Notes under the pieces: generated by a model
Database searches by the model: none
What the model saw: the letters and a program-made list of their open reading frames with translations, nothing else
What the model was told of the DNA's origin: nothing
Position numbers and translations under genes: made by a program
In this document: positions 39,901 through 53,000 of the stretch, piece by piece
How the letters are laid out: each line of letters starts with the position of its first letter
Position numbering within the stretch: position 1 is the stretch's first letter
Assembly: GCA_013398955.1 (NCBI GenBank)
Contig: VWPU01002144.1
Coordinates: forward strand, 32,819 to 96,818
Reading direction: 5' to 3'
DNA: 64,000 nt
From: Callaeas wilsoni
Lineage: Eukaryota; Chordata; Aves; Passeriformes; Callaeidae

Positions 39901-42900
39901 GAATCGAGGTTTGCCCTTTAATTCAGGCCATGCACAGAGCAGAGCTGAGCTCCATCCTAGGCTCTCCCACAGGCTTCCTTGAACTGGTCAGAAACCTTCG
40001 CAGCCTCTTTCCCAGCTGGAAAGACACTTTTGCAAATCTACTTGGATTTTACCAAATCCTGAAAGCTGTTAAGTGCAGAACCTTGACTTCAGGAACAATC
40101 TGCAATAAAGGCCTGGTGACTTGAGCTGGTCCCTACTTCAAAAGCATAGTTACTTGTTTACTTCATTTCTGTTCCGATGTACAGACACCCTCAGATGCCA
40201 AAGAGCCACTGGGACATCTTGTTTCTCCTCCCAGGCCCTGCTGTATCCCATCCCATCCCTCTGGAAATATCCCCATGTCACTCTGCTCAGGGTGCTTGCT
40301 TTATCTTGAGGCAAGTAAGGGTTTCCCCATTGTGTGCTGGCTGACAGATGTGACGGTAATGTGGGGGAAGGAAAAACAGTTTTACGCAGGTAGTGCGGCA
40401 GTGGCAAAACTTGGTGCCTGGCCTGTCCTGTGCCCCGGGTGTGATGAGCCACTGGTCTGATGGAGAAGGCAATTTTCCAGAGGGAGAGCTGTGCAGCCAG
40501 TAGTGCAAGGCCAGTGGCAGATGTAGTACCAAGAGAAGGACTTTGCTGCTTAGAAACTGATCCAAACCACACCATGTAACCTTGTTGTATCATTACTTGG
40601 GGATTTTTAGTGAGGGATTTCCACTTTGTTCTTCCTCCAGAATAATAAATGGTGCTTCATTGTAGCAAAAGATTCCCCAGAAACAAAAGCCTGATACAGG
40701 CAAAACAGGTAAAAAAACCTATACATCAATGGGGATGCCGAATATTCCTTTTCTCAAAAGGATATTACTTTTACAACATTTCCTTCTTTTGCTTATCTTG
40801 TAGTCATACTTATCTGCTGTCATATTTGAAGTAGTTTTTGTTTATTATAATTATACTATACTAGCCTTCTTATCTTGTAGTATTGCGTTCATATTCGTAG
40901 ACCAAAATCAAACTGGATACCTAGAACATAGATGCCCATTATTTGCCTGGAAGACAAGAAGGTTTCCAGATGGTAAAATCATTCATCCCTCCACTAATCT
41001 CCACAGCCACAAAAGCCTCCACACATCCCAGGAAAAAGCTATAATAGAATATTACGGTGTGAGAATAACTGAAGATGTGGATTCCACTTGCCATGTGGAT
41101 ATGCCTTTTCCTGATTTTTTTCCCCAAGATCTCTGTTTGCACTATGCAAATAAGATGATCTCTTCAACATACACTTAGAACTTTAAACTTTCAGTTGCTT
41201 TGATGGCAGTATCTGCAAATGGAAGAACTGCAAGGCTGGGTGGAAGAGAAGATGGGACAAGTGTAGTCACAAGTTTTTCACCCTTTGTGCATCACATTCA
41301 GACTAATAAAATCAGTTATTTCCCCCCACATTATTTATGTATTTACCTACACATGTTTAAACATCTTCAAAGCCTGCAGTGGAATAAATTACATACTGAA
41401 GAAGTGTCTCAGGTCTGCAAGACACACCTTGTTCAAGACAGGCAATATAGCCAAAGAACAAGAAAAACAAAGCAGTGCAGCGCCAGTGTCATGATGGGGT
41501 TCAACCTGTGCATTTTCTTTGTAAGCTCAGCCATATCCCACAGAGATACATTCCATATTGCTCATCATCTATCCAAAAAGTCTTAATCTCTCTTTGTAAA
41601 TGTTCAAGCATGTCATAAGATTGAGCCCTTTGTTTTTTCAAGTGCAAGAACAATGAAGAGCAAGAGCAATGAATCTCCCAGTCCCTCATCCTAAATTCCA
41701 TGCATTATGAGTAAGTGTCCCAATGCACTGGATATATTTTCCTACAAAGTTCTATTTATTTGAACTAAATATGCTTGAAAAGCGAAAGTCTTTGATAAAG
41801 TCTACATGAGTGTCATATGGTTAAAGCAGATGATCTGAAGTCTTGGAGAAGATAACAGAGTGTATAAACTCTTCATATTCTCACTTTCCACAGAGCTCAT
41901 AAACCTTGCAAAAGACCAAGGGTGAGCAGATGCTTTCACAGAAGATAAGTGCGCCAGTGGAGTTACTCCACTGTCTTTCCAAAAAAAAAAAAAGAAAAAA
42001 AAAGTCAGAACTTCCAAACCCTGCTGGTGCAGCCAATGAACTATTCAACCATCTTCCCTTCCAATATAACCAACCTCAATGATGTTGAGTTTTAGTCTTC
42101 CGATTGCATAAACATATCTTAAGCCAAATAGCTGAGATTCGAGGGGAATTATTGCACATTGCACGTGCAGAATTTGATTTGAATTTGCACATTATAATTA
42201 ACAACTTGCAAGGATGCTGCAATTATATCTAATTATGATAGGATGAAGATGACTGGAGTGGATTAAGACAACTACACTGTCCAAGTCATGTTGACAATAT
42301 TTGCTGGCAGCTGCTGGGGTACACATACGTATCATGTTTATCAGTGAAACCACCCCTGCAGGAGGAATGAATTTCAGAACCTACCCAGCCAGCAGCAGAT
42401 TAGGCAGGGAAGCTGAGAGCAAAGGTTAGAAGAAACAAGATGAAAACAGTGGAACAGAGTGGGAAAAGAGATCTCATCTCAGGAAGGATGTAAAACATTT
42501 CTGTCCTTTATGTTTACATCACATCTTTTGTCTCTGCACTCAGGAAGGCGTGTAATTACACTTTGTTTAACCAGCACTGTGTTTAGCTTGGCACAAAGTT
42601 AAACATCCCACAGAATATGATGCTGAATGCTTGTTTTCCATGACCTTTCCGGTGCACAATAAATAAATTTAATTACTAAAACCCTTTATTTTATCACTAA
42701 GGCAGGTACAATCAGGCTCAACACAAGACCTGGATGTTCACAAGTGAGATGCTGTCATGGCCTGCTCTTTTGGGTGGAATCCAAAACAGTCACCTCTGCC
42801 CTGCATGACAAAAGCTGGGAGTCACAAAAGAAAAATCCCAACTCCACATCACTGAGCAAGGAAAAATGGAGAATGGGATTGGATCTGAACACATCCCACC

Positions 42901-45183
42901 TCTGGAGAGAACGTGTCTGAGGGAAAGGTCTGGAAAGGATCAGGACAGTGACATGAGTTTGTATCCTTAATAGTCAGGTCTACAGTCCTCTCCTGGGCCA
43001 GGGATAACTCACCCCTGTGAAGGGCAAGATCTGCATTTTAATGGCATAATCTGGCAAAGGCAGAAGCCTGGCAGAGTAACCCACTGTTACCTGGCCTTTG
43101 CACTCATTGTTTACATGCAGCCTTCACATATTCTCCCACTGGCTAAGTGGCTCCATTGTGCCAGATATATCCTGGAAGTTTTGTCTAGGAGGATTTTGAG
43201 GATTTGCTTAGGCTCCCTGAGTATTTAATCACCTCGAAGAGTTCAGGTGATAGATGCATGCCTGTCGAGGGCATAACGCAGTCATGCAGCTCACGGACAG
43301 CATTTCTAATGCTTTCAGAAGCATCAGTGGACTCTCCAGTGTACCTCCTGGGTAATGTTCTGCATGCATGCACCGAGTGCAACGTGTGTGTTAAAAGTGC
43401 TGGACTTATTGTGAATGTGATTCATGGTAACCCCAGACGTTGCAGGGCAGTCCAGACAGAGGATGACTTCCCTGGTTTGTCTGTAGATGCTGTCCAGTTT
43501 CCAGGGAAACAGTGCATACAGCTGCAGAATTTAAAGCTATCAGAGTGAGGCAGGATAAGAAAGGAAGTGAAATGCCAAACACCTATCCAGGTCCCAGAAG
43601 TAAGGAGAAATTTCTCTTGTGTTATCAAGAGAAGCAAGGTGAAACATCTCAGTGTCTTCTGTCCAGTTAAAGCTGGCGTTCATGGCATTCTCCAGGGCCT
43701 AACCTGGAGATCAAGAGGAGGGCTCGCTTTTCAGGAAACTTAGAAGGAAGCTCAGGACTGAGAAACCCTCTACTAAGCATAATGTTCTTTCTCCTTCTCT
43801 CAAGTGCAATGTAGCGGAAGCCAATCTGCCGGCTTGACTTATGCCCAGCCACAGAGCTAATGCTGGAGCGCTGAGAGCAGGACTGGATGGTGATGCTAGG
43901 TGGAACTGGTCATGCCTGGAGCCCTACACTCACAGAGGCCTGCTACAATTAACTCATTACAGCTGCATTTTGTTCATAGAAGGTAGAGTTTCATGACATA
44001 CAATAAACCTTCAGGAACAATTTTGAAATGCTGTAATAAATGATCCCTGAGATTGCTTCAGCAAGTGCTTTTACACTTATTTTTAACAAGAAGAGCTGAG
44101 ACTCTGAGCCCTAGAGAAAATGTTCTTCCTTGTAATTTGAATGAGCATAAATTGGAAGAACTCTTGAACTTCCTTTCCAGCTCAAGCTAACAGCCCTTGA
44201 CTCACAATTACTTGTTTCAGACCACGGCCAATAGCAAATAGACAGAAAGACAAAAATAAAGGGGGGAAAAACGAAACAGTACATCCAGAGCGACCCTTCT
44301 CTTGGGCCCTTCTCCCACACTTATGGTTTACATCTTTTCAAGCTGAAGATTGCACCAGGGTCAACATGTTTAATAGCATACTTCACCAAAACTTAGTGCG
44401 AACAAGAAATCCTTTCATCTTTTAAAGCTTTCTTTCATAATCACAAGGAGACTCTTTCACACGACCCACCTACCGGAGCAGTTTCAGGGCAGCATTCTGT
44501 AGCCTGACACTCCCTGAGAATATCTTCCTCCCATCTTACAATTTCACCTCCATTTTTCTGGCACTCAGACATGCTTGTCACACTAACGCCAGGCTTACCC
44601 ACACAGCTTGTTGTTCAGATGTTTGCTCACCGGTAGCCGTTAAGTTTTGAAAAGTAGTGGTTAGTGAGAAGAGGTTACCCAAGAGGAAGAAAATCCTGTA
44701 CTATTTTCCGCACCAGTACAACACCATGTGTGGGTTTTTATGTGTCATGCAATCCTCTAGGTTTTTTCTGCACAGGGGTATTGAGGGCATTTTATTTCTT
44801 CACCCGGTTAGTCAAAAGCCTTGGTGTATCTAGTGACAGTCCCTATTGCCCATGGCTTCATAAATAAATGCCAGGGATTGGGTGATATGGTTAGGAGACC
44901 TGAGGGAAGGTGATCTGGGGGATGTGACCCTCTGCTTCAGAGCCTGCTCCCGGCACCCCTGTAGGCGCTTACCGTAGCCCATGAGGGACTCGCAGCTCCA
45001 TTCCCCGCCCTGGTCAGGCCTCCTGCAGTTCTGCCACAGCGACGCTTGCTGCACGTAGGGCAAGGTCTGCGACTCCAGCCAGCCCCTGCCCGCCAGCGCA
45101 ATGATCCCGAAGATGACTCCTATGCCCAGGAGCAGGGGTAGGATCCATCTGCAGCGGGTGTAGTCGAGGCCGTACTTCACCAT
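30753..45183 (-). CDS. PERP-like tetraspan protein, tandem paralog (three coding exons)
   Basis: Joining 45183-44973, 31378-31235 and 30967-30753 gives a 189-residue protein of the PMP22/claudin superfamily. It aligns to the upstream PERP copy without gaps, with 133 of 189 positions identical by hand count. It keeps [12 protein letters not shown], the loop pattern SLW-x-x-C (Cys53) with Cys64, [29 protein letters not shown] and [10 protein letters not shown] segments fall near 13-33, 76-98, 110-131 and 153-169. Differences from PERP gather at the N-terminus (YGLDYT where PERP has CGLACW), in loop 1 (residues 51-63) and in TM4, which carries Glu159. Exon sizes and intron phases match PERP. It is likely a plasma-membrane junctional protein, but its function and p53 response are inferred only from the family. 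The start ATG has A at -3 and G at +4. Confidence 0.95.
30968..31234 (-). other. PERP-like intron 2 (267 bp)
   Basis: A short phase-1 intron with GTAAGG donor and TTTCTTCAG acceptor. No other feature is seen in it. Confidence 0.9.
31235..31378 (-). CDS. PERP-like coding exon 2
   Basis: The exon is 144 bases, phase 1 at both ends, and encodes [16 protein letters not shown]2 and the start of TM3. The acceptor is TTTCAG/CT and the donor G/GTAAGG. Only 9 of 48 residues differ from PERP exon 2, making it the most conserved part of the pair. Confidence 0.95.
37941..38070. promoter_or_regulatory. Candidate intronic regulatory element (homeodomain-type sites)
   Basis: Dense AT-rich core sites (TTGATTAATCAG, CTAATTACC, AATTAAAC, AATCAATT) without simple-sequence character. 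This is typical of vertebrate conserved non-coding elements, but conservation cannot be tested here. Confidence 0.2.
39259..39415. promoter_or_regulatory. Candidate intronic regulatory element
   Basis: A cluster of homeodomain-type TAATTA/TTAATTG sites, GGATTA and GATTACA-like sites and AGATAAG (GATA-type) within 160 nt. Confidence 0.2.
41981..42003 (+). repeat. A-rich run
   Basis: Twenty-three bases of A with a single G, in intron 1 of the PERP-like gene. Confidence 0.9.
42150..42265. promoter_or_regulatory. Candidate intronic regulatory element
   Basis: A cluster of TTGCAC repeats, TATAATTAA and CTAATTATGAT sites. It has the look of an enhancer core, on motif evidence only. Confidence 0.2.
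44973..45183 (-). CDS. PERP-like coding exon 1
   Basis: The exon has 211 coding bases, the same as PERP exon 1, and encodes residues 1-70 plus one base: N-terminus, TM1 and the first extracellular loop. The donor is TAC-G/GTAAGCGC. A 24-nt block at 45038-45061 is identical to PERP exon 1 at 63605-63628. The region is CpG-rich compared with its flanks. Confidence 0.95.
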
Positions 45184-45435
45184 GGTTCGGGGCAGGTGGC
45201 TGGCAGGACGAGGACGGCCCTCTGTGGCACAGGCTCAGGGCAGTGTGCGGTGCAGAGCAGCGGGTGCTTCTGCAGAGCTCCTGGAAAGGCGGTGCCGGGA
45301 CCGCGTGCGGGTGTCCGAGAAAAGCTTTTCAGCCAGGACAGACACAGCAGCAAGGGAGGGAGGGATGAAGGGAGGGAAGGAGCTCCACCTAGATTCAAAT
45401 GAGTAAGAGCTGCCGCTGAGCAATAACCAGTTGAG
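45184..45435 (-). promoter_or_regulatory. Promoter and 5' UTR region of the PERP-like gene
   Basis: The region upstream of the ATG is moderately GC- and CpG-rich, most strongly at 45184-45320, and falls off by about 45450. No clear TATA box is seen. An AACTGGTT sequence (minus strand, 45425-45432) resembles a Grainyhead-like site, which would fit an epithelial gene. This is motif-level evidence only. Confidence 0.45.
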
Positions 45436-46885
45436 CTGGGGAGAAGCTTCGAGGCTGGGTTTATCTGTGGGATCTTCTCTGCCCTGCTGACTAGGTAACA
45501 AATCAGGAGATATTTACCCTCAGCATTTAACACTTTCCTTCCTGACGTCCCCACCAGTGGCAGCATGTCACAGCTGTGCTGACACCTTTCTAAGGGATTT
45601 GCATTATGGCAGGTGAAAGCAGAGAGGAGAGGGAACTATTTGAATGACATGGTGGATGCTTCTGAAACTTGCCACCTCGAGGCTGTAAGCTGCCTTTCTA
45701 GAACCCAATTTAAAAATAAGATCATACTTTATTTTTTGCAATTAAAGAAATTCCTGTAGCTGCTATAAAGCTAAGGCAATAAAGAATGTGACTGCCCTCT
45801 CTTCCCCTTCTGGAGCATAGGTACAGAGGAAACAAAACCAAGGTTTATTGCTAAAAGTATAGTAGGATGTGGATATAGCCTTAATGGGAGAACAAAACCC
45901 GAGTTTTGATTTGCCTGAGCCTCACAAGCACTCCCTGTGTGTGGCTCTGGCTGTACACACACTGCCTGGGGCCTGTCAGAGCCTGTCTGCGGCTGCTAAG
46001 AGAGCAATGCAGAGATGAGCCATCACCTCTCCATGCCCCGGGAGGACATCCAGCCGAGTGCAGGGCAGAGTTTTCTGTCGGCTCAGAGGCGATATTGCTG
46101 CGTTCCCTGCACTCTCCCTTTGAACTAACACGTGCTACCACCTAGTATTTTGGTGGGGCCCAATTGCATTTACATCTGGAAGCAGCTGCAGCCTTTGATC
46201 AAAGCTGGTTTGGGTGAAACACAGTTAAGCCCAGAGGATGCAAAGTATCCTTTGCTCCCATGGTGGATTTTGTCAGGTGGGGCTGCATCCAAGTACTGAC
46301 CTTATCCACTCAGAGAAATTTGCTATCGTATTGCAGCTCTCATAGTGCAATGTGACAGCTATGAACTGTTTGTGAACTGCAAACTCCACAGCATTTTTCT
46401 GAATTAATATTCATAAATCAATAATGGCCTAAATAAAAGAAATTAATAATTTACATCGCACTGATGCACTGTGCCTGAAGAGGCATTGAGCTTGCAGAGA
46501 ACCAGATTGGAACATCCACAGCAACAAGCTGCAGTGAAGAAGTAGTAACTCCACGAAGAATTTGGTTTGAAGAAGTTAATTTGACACCATGCCTTATCTC
46601 TCATCAGATACCTTATTTGCCTGGTGGTAGATTTGCAGTGGTGTGGCTGCTTTATCTCTCATTCCGGCCAGCTGAAGCATCCTGTCAGTGGCTGCCCTGT
46701 GGCACAGACAGTCCAATATCCCTGTGGCTGTGAGAGGTCCATCAGGGGTATCCAACAGGCCTCTGTAAGAGCAGGAGACATTCTTATTGTTTTGGCCATT
46801 GAATTTGAATGTTGCTGAAAGCTACAGCCAACTGTGAGGACACCTCAGCTGCTGTTTTGAGTTGAAAATAAAGGAAAATCTCGCC

Positions 46886-46901
46886 TTTTTTTTTTTTTTT
46901 T
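46886..46901 (+). repeat. Poly(T) tract
   Basis: A run of 16 T in the spacer between the PERP genes. Confidence 0.9.
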
Positions 46902-47040
46902 GTAAAGTAAATTTTAGGGAACAACCATTTCTTTAGAATAGAATGTATCTTCCATTGTAGTCCACATTTGTGCTTTCCACAAATTCAGTTATCATTAACC
47001 TAATGTTTAAAATATCATTTACCTGTTCTATAACACTGCA

Positions 47041-47056
47041 ATATATATATATATAT
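47041..47056 (+). repeat. (AT)n microsatellite
   Basis: About eight AT units. Confidence 0.9.
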
Positions 47057-50000
47057 TTATGCACGATTTTAAAAAATATTTACATTAAAGCCAATATCAT
47101 TTGAAGATCAACCTTAGTATGCTATGCTGTTACCTGCAAGTTGTCCCAGTCTGTATATGCATGTTCTTTCTGTTGCCACAGCTGAGGTAGAATTGGACAC
47201 AACAGAATCTGAAAGTTTGAGAGAGCACAGGTTTGGATGTTAAGAGGTTTTTAAAAGGTGGCTTGAGAAATACACATGAACGTGGCAGTAGAGTGTAGAC
47301 AAGCCTTCACTCAGCTGTCTATATCTAGTCTTTTGCCACATTTCCACCTTTCACAAAATTACAGCTTTATAAAGAAGTAGGTGAATCAAATTAAAGCAAC
47401 TTTGTACCTGAAATCTAGTATGAAGACAGGTACTGTCATGCATTTGAGAGCCAATGTCTGTTGAGGACTAAAATGGTCCTCCCTGAATTTAGAATGCTCA
47501 ACCATGTTTCAGGTAGGCACTTACTGAAAGATTTGTCATCAGTTTCTATTACAGCTCACCTGTGGATGAAGGCATACTGTCACGAATGTTAGCATTTGCA
47601 AGGTGATACCACAGAGAACATTACCCTGTTGTGAAAGAAAGGTGAGTGGTGTTCAGTCACCATGGATGTTTCTGGGTCTTGCCCACCTGTGTCATCCTTA
47701 AGTAACTTAGAATTATAAGCAATCTTCACTTTTAGTAAAAGGGTAATTTGAGGTCTCTTGAACAGTAGAGAGAGAGATACATCCAAAGGTAACAAAAGGA
47801 TTATCTCATGTAATTCTGATACTCCTATGGAAAACAGGGAAAAATGATTGGAAACTTAAAGTGAAGTGATGACTCACCTTCATCATGCTTCATCTTTTAC
47901 AGTGTATAAGCTGGGTGTTTACGTGAAAGCAAATGCTTGTTCTCCTTCTCCAATATCTGTGGGTAGTCCCTCCTGGCTAACACCAGCATCATCTGTCAAA
48001 AATGAAGATATATTATCAATGTTAAAACAGTTAGATTGTACTACACTTTCTGCACTTAAAAATATTGCTAATGAATCTTCATTATTACTTGAGGTAACCA
48101 AGTAAGCAGGAGGATATTGATAAAACAAACAACTCTACAGCATTAGAGTTAGAAATAAAAATATGTCTTTTTCAGCCAAGACACAAATGGTTTTCTTAGT
48201 GGAAGAAGAAGCTAACAAATCACTGGCAGCATATTTTCATTCATCTTTAGTCTCTGACCTGGTCAGCTAAGCTATATAAATTACTGGATTGGCATAACCT
48301 GACTGGCTGTGGTCCATGTTCATGACTTTTGCAGCAAGCACATTTTCATTCTCTGATATTCACACTGCTTACAAACAAGAAGTCCCCAGAATATGCATTT
48401 TTAAAGTTTTGCTAAGATTTTTTTATGATCTGTTGTCTTGTGTGCTACATTACGTCTAACAAGTCACACTGAGCATAAATCTCGTAACTATTACTACTAT
48501 CTTTATTAAGCTATTTTCAACCATCGGGCCTTTTCTTTTGCTGGTAGTGCCAATCTACTGTTTCCCTTTGGAAAGGGCTGCACTGCAGTTATTGTTACAA
48601 CCACAGCCCAAACAGTGATGCAACTCAGTCAGCCAGATTGTACCTTGTGGTCACTCCCTGTGCCCTGCATCCCCTGGGCAGTAAGGCAATAGTGTTCTCC
48701 GTGTGACTAATATTTTATCCATAGCAAGCACATGTAGAAAAAGACCTTTAGACATCAGGAGTATTCACAGGGTAATCTAAGATGCAGTTCCTTTATGTTA
48801 ATTAGGACATTTGAAATACATTCTGAACAGGACCTGACTTTACTTCTTTGCAAAATGAAAACACCCTCCTACAAAAATGCACACAGTGGAGATCCTGTAG
48901 TTTTGCCCACACCAGCGTTATCTGAGGAACGCTCCCGTGGTGGCCGGGCGCTATGATGCTTCTCCATGACACTTATGATGACCTGGGCAATGGCGGGTGC
49001 TCAGTCCTGCTGCTGTGCATTTGGGAAAGCTTTTCTCTGTCTGTCCCACACAGCACAGGAAAGCTCTGCAGGTGTTGGATACTTCCTCTGTTGACTGACT
49101 GCTGAGCTCGGAGGAAAATTCCCACAGGGTTTTGTTAAGATTTTTAGCAAGAGTCATCCAGGACCAGCTTGCTGCGGGACCTCCAAAGCCTGCCCCACAT
49201 GCAGCACTGTCTGGGTTTTGTCAGTAAAGCAAGCTTGCCTTGACAGGACAAAGGCTTAGGCTTAAAAGGGCTTTTTTCCTCTCCTTAGCAAGGCTATATG
49301 CAAACCAATAAGTTTTAACACCCAAGATTCAAACATGGGGTGGCATTCAGGATTGTCATTTATGTGAGTAATTCAAGACTGTATTAGGAAAACACAAATA
49401 AGTAAAACACAAGATTAGGGAAGTACAAAGACTCTGTGTGCCTGAGCATGGATTTTATTGTCAACTAGTTTTTGTTAAAGGACGTGATAAGCTCTATATT
49501 GGAATAAGGTTTAATCCCCAGATAGTTCCTACAGATGCTCTGTAGAAGTTTAATCAGTTCAGTCAACTACCCCTATTCCAGGCAAAAGGCTGAAATTAAG
49601 GGTGTCCTCTAAACCAAGTACTCAGTTAGGAGCTGAGATGGCCTCTGGACATTTGTAACCTTTGTGAGTGTCTGTGTCTACCTTGAGAGGCTGGCAGGAG
49701 CACAGGCTCTCCAATGAGCATGCAGAATCACAGAATGAAAGAATCATGTTGCACACAGAGATTTTATGAACCTGTGTATAAGCAGTTAGAGTGGTACTGC
49801 ACAGTCCTGTTCTTCATATGAGATAATTTTATGTAAGCTATTTGCTTTGGGCTCCAGAACTTCTCTGTGGCATAGGTAAGCTAACTAAATACTTTTCCTG
49901 TTGCAGTGGATCATAACAGTAACTCCTTGTAAAGCATAAAGCTCAGTTTCCTTAGGAGAGGAATAAAATCATCTTCACTTAGGTAATTCCCAGGTGCCAC

Positions 50001-53000
50001 AGCCTTGCTACTTACGGTTCTCTGTCAAAGAAATGGCTTTTATCTGCTCTGCCTTATGGGTCAGTTGGGAATAGCTACTTGTTTGAACACTGAGATTTAC
50101 AGATATGACATGCACACCAAGCATATCTTAAAGGGTTTCAGCCAGGAATTTTCACTTTGAGATTCTCCAGCCAAAAGAAGGATTTTGCTGAAACTAACAT
50201 GTTACATGGAAACGATGTCTTCAGTTTTAAATGTTTGATATGAAATTGATTTGACAAGAGGCCTAAAATTAAAACTGAAGTCTCCTAGCAACATTTTCAA
50301 CTTACTGTCTTGATACCAAATGCCAATTATGATTTTCGTAAGTTTTGTTTTGTGAGTAGTTTTGTCTTTCTACTTCAAGTCAGAAGTTAATTTTCATGTA
50401 TAACAATTCACCTAAATTATTTTTTCATTGTAAGTTCTGCTTATTTCCTGTTGTAAGGGATTGCTAACACAAAGAAAGCTTAAAAAAAGGCTCTTCCTGA
50501 AAAGGGACTGTAATGGCCACAGGTCAGCTCCTGCTCCAGTCATATGCCTCCATGCGTATTCAGGACTGTGACCATCAAACCAGCCTACTTCAATTTGTGA
50601 TCATTTCTCAGGGCAGCACACTGTAGGACATGACTTGCCTGGCTTTTATGTTCAGTTTCATCTGAGTGCTCACTCCAAACCTTCCCGAGCCCTCTCAAAC
50701 TCAGTGAACACTGATTTCCAATGTATCACCTTGAGTCTTAGCAAACTTTGATGCTTATAAAATATTCTGTAGTCATAAAGAACCCTGTTAAAAACAGTAT
50801 GTGTTGTCTTCATTCCCATACAGAAATAAAAAGCAGCAGCCATACCAACTCTTCTAGAGTTATCCAATCCTGCAAAGATGAACCCATGAGGAATATAATT
50901 AATTTCTATTTATTAATTATATTATATAATGCATAGTTATTATCACAAATTATTATTTCTCTTGTTTATAGCTGTAATATTTATATCATAAAGCTCCAGG
51001 CATGTCTGTATGTTTTCCTCTATAGTCTTTATTATAAATACAGCCTTATTAAATTTATGCATTCAAAAATCCTAATGAAAAAACTCTTTGGATTATTCTA
51101 AAAATTCTCAAGTAATTTAAATATAATTTTACATAAGCAAAATTTGAGAGTGTTGGATTTTTGCCTGGAATTTCTAGATGTCAAGCTTCATAGCTGATGC
51201 TCCTTCGCCCATACCTTAGGACACCAGGAAATCCCAGACAAAAGGCTGCTTACTGTACCACTGCAGACCTGCACCATGGGGTCATTGGAATTATCTCATA
51301 AGTACACAGCACACATGCAGGATATGGGATCGACACTTATAAACTGCTGCACCTGTGCAGTAACACTGGCATTTACCAGTTTCTGTGAATCCACTGCACA
51401 TGGATTTCACTACTGCTGTACCGACGACTGTTACAGGAATCAAATTTAGAAACTCAGCATCCCTATTTTTGACAAATGCATCCTCCAGATTTGATTAAAC
51501 TTTATTCTGATTGTATCATCTGCCAAGTCCATTTAAAAACCTGTGCAACTTCACCTACTGGCACAGATCAACCTGTTTTTCCAGGGTGCTGTTCTGTATT
51601 GCCAGTAACCCCCATTGCTTTGAGTTGCAGGACCAGTACCTCGGCTCTCTCAAATGTTGTGCATCTCCTAAAGCATTTTGGTTTCCATAGATATATGTGC
51701 TTGGTTCATCATTAGTTTGTAAGTGCTCAGTGATCTCAGCAACTCTCTTTGTGTGTGTGTGCAACATTTTCTTTTAGCACACGATTGTTTTTGTTTCTGG
51801 AGTGCTTATCGCCATAACAACCCTTCCCCCTCCCGAATGATCTGTTACTACACTCCCTTGATTTATGTTTTTATTCTACATCCAAAAGCCGTTGTATGCA
51901 GGATGTAAAGGTCAGGTGAATAATCTTTTAGAATTCTATCTTGTCAATGAATTGTCTAAAAAAATTAGTCACTTGTTACATCAACTAAAAATACAAAATC
52001 CCAGTGGGGTGTGGCAGCTGTTTCCCATATCCATGCGATTTAAGCATTAATCATCCCATTCAGGTCAATTAGCCTTCCCTAGCACTCAGTCATGCACATT
52101 TTTGATTGCTCATAACTCCCCATGAGACAAGGGCCAAGTGTGCTCAGATCCTCCTGAACTGCTCTCTCTTCTCCCGGGTTGGATTAGAAGGAGCAGCCCT
52201 GCAGCCTGAAGCTCACTGGAGATGTTCAGGCGATTTTAGTGATGACTGATTTAGGTTGCAGCTTAATATAGGCTGGTAGGTAAACAGGAGTACAAATTTT
52301 CTTCCTGTCAAAAGAAGGGCATTGTAGAAACTCTGCAATTATCTTCAGATCATTTAGGAAAATCTAAAAGGAACCAAAATATTTTTCTTACTTGTTTATT
52401 TAAAATTAGAAGTAATTAAAAATGGGGAGATATGGAACCAAAACCCAAAAAGAAACACATGCAAGGCACCAGAATCCAGGGTAGTAAAGGAATTTTAAAA
52501 TTAAGACATTTAGGGAAGAAGACAGATTAAAAAAAATGAACAGGAGAATGATGAACCTGTCTTTCCAGAAATCAGAAGACACAGGCTGGCATAAGACAGC
52601 AGTGACTGACTAATTTGCTCTCTTTAAAAACGGCACTAGGACAGGGCTATAATATGGGTCATGCATAAACTGAGGTTAAGAGTGGGAAGGTTTCTAATCA
52701 TGAGAGAAGTGCAACCTTCCACTGAAAATAGCAGGTGAGTACATAATCTTTTTTTCACTATTTAAATTTCTTGATCATTGTAGGAAAGGCACTTGGAACA
52801 GTTTTGATAAAGAACAGACTTCCCACACGCGAGACCTCCTGTAGACTGTTGTGTATTTAAAATGTTTGGAGTTTCCCTTAAGCTGTGATGTACTTAAGAG
52901 GTTTTGGCTTAACAATAACATTCTATGCCTGGCACTTCAATGAAAGTGCTCAGAAATGTTTTGCAGTGTATACTGAAGCTTATTTGACTGGAAAATGAAG

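Larger units (their letters stand above)
31379..44972 (-). other. PERP-like intron 1 (about 13.6 kb)
   Basis: This phase-1 intron begins GTAAGC and ends TTGATTTCAG on the minus strand, and is almost twice as long as the matching PERP intron. No second gene is visible in it. It holds a long A-rich run at 41981-42003, AT-rich clusters of homeodomain-type sites (see the separate entries near 38.0, 39.3 and 42.2 kb) and two p53-type decamers (33648-33657 and 44567-44576). The 114-codon and 147-codon frames at 43.2 and 40.2 kb resemble no known protein. Confidence 0.85.

Noticed and set aside
40150..40593. 147-codon minus frame in the paralog's intron
   Set aside because: Composition is non-descript, other frames overlap it on both strands, and no splice signals stand out.
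43185..43548. Overlapping 65- and 114-codon frames in the PERP-like intron
   Set aside because: Briefly looked protein-like, but no family, no splice sites and frames on both strands make chance more likely.
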